Assembly: GCA_963735045.1 (NCBI GenBank)
Contig: CAVTIZ010000003.1
Location: 1,426,001 to 1,490,000 of the forward strand
Length of the DNA: 64,000 nt
Reading direction: 5' to 3'
DNA from: Salsipaludibacter sp963735045
Lineage (GTDB): Bacteria > Actinomycetota > Nitriliruptoria > Nitriliruptorales > Nitriliruptoraceae
Position 1 is the first letter of the stretch; the number at the start of each line of letters is the position of its first letter. Shown piece by piece: positions 63,715 through 64,000 of this stretch. The position numbers were made by a program, and so were the translations under genes. Below the pieces are notes generated by a model. The model had not been told where the DNA came from. It did no database searches and was given only the letters and a program-made list of their open reading frames with translations.

Positions 63715-64000
63715 TCAGCCGCGGGCGCGGGGCAGCACGAACAGGTGGTCGCGATGCACGACCTCGCGCACCGGGGTGATGCCCAGGGTCCGTTCCGCGT
63801 CGGCCGTCGAGCGCCCCGCGATCCGGCGCAGGTCCTCGCTGCCGAAGGCACTCAGCCCACGGGCCACCGGGCTGCCGTCCAGGGCGTCCACCGCCACGCA
63901 CGAGCCGGCCACGAAGTCCCCGTGGACGTCGGTCACGCCCACGGCCAGCAGCGACCGGCCACCCCGTGACAGGGCCGCGACCGCGCCGTCGTCGACCACC
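63715..64000 (-). CDS. proB: Glutamate 5-kinase, C-terminal part (truncated by window)
   Basis: About 94 residues of a PUA domain are visible (DDGAVAALSRGGRSLLAVGV, ARGLSAFGSEDLRRIAGRS, VVHRDHLFVL), matching the C-terminus of ProB, which phosphorylates glutamate in proline synthesis. The kinase domain lies beyond the right edge. The usual ARGL-x-x-Y-S stretch reads ARGLSAFGS. The assignment rests on this domain alone. Confidence 0.85.
   Translation of the reverse strand, partial: VVDDGAVAALSRGGRSLLAVGVTDVHGDFVAGSCVAVDALDGSPVARGLSAFGSEDLRRIAGRSTADAERTLGITPVREVVHRDHLFVLPRARG

Overview
This 64 kb window is a stretch of chromosome from a very G+C-rich (roughly 70% or more by eye) actinobacterium. 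Actinobacterial signs are an integration host factor of the MihF type in front of gmk-rpoZ-coaBC-metK-priA, a degenerate PriA, a secreted Rpf/LysM protein, an FMN-riboswitch riboflavin operon, and the conserved order infC-rpmI-rplT-trmH-pheS-pheT-argC-argJ-argB-argD. A PyrK-dependent dihydroorotate dehydrogenase, acidic protein tails and LVIVD/DUF305 exported proteins point to a deep branch, perhaps Nitriliruptoria (Euzebya, Egibacter, Nitriliruptor). That placement is inference. No rRNA, tRNA, transposon, prophage or CRISPR array was seen.

Layout. 0-5 kb: argC-argJ-argB-argD on the minus strand, with overlapping stop/start codons and a likely ArgR operator. 5-13.4 kb: an ArfB-type release factor, pheS-pheT, an SDR oxidoreductase, a SpoU rRNA methylase, and rplT, rpmI and infC (infC starts at an ATC codon behind a palindromic leader). 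13.5-16 kb: two small unknown proteins, then hisE-hisG on the plus strand. 16-20.2 kb: ribD-ribE-ribBA-ribH behind an FMN riboswitch. 20.2-24.7 kb: rpe with a two-gene heterodimeric ABC exporter. 24.8-26.2 kb: a metallo-hydrolase and a divergent TetR regulator with an obvious operator. 26.2-35.6 kb: mihF-gmk-rpoZ-coaBC, metK, priA, def-fmt-rsmB.

35.7-46.6 kb looks more accessory. It holds a methyltransferase, menB, pyrE, an aminotransferase, an S66 peptidase, a 50-residue zinc-ribbon protein, an NCS2 permease, and exported proteins (LVIVD, DUF305, and a beta-helix-like protein). It separates mihF from the pyr operon, which many actinobacteria keep close together. 46.8-56.6 kb: pyrR-pyrB-pyrC-carA-carB-pyrK-pyrD behind a leader with a good PyrR-binding sequence; pyrF is absent. 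56.7-64 kb: an Rpf/LysM protein, DUF2207 and LemA proteins, a membrane GAF-like protein, TrkA/TrkH potassium uptake, and the C-terminal end of proB.

The standout oddity is ribosomal protein L20: it has a very acidic linker and an extra small C-terminal domain, 304 residues in place of about 117. A second theme is short tandem repeats with 12-, 18- or 24-bp units, always a multiple of three. They sit inside disordered insertions of housekeeping proteins (PheT, CarA, L20) and also in gene-free gaps. Genes run mostly as tightly coupled minus-strand operons using ATGA, GTGA or TGATG junctions.
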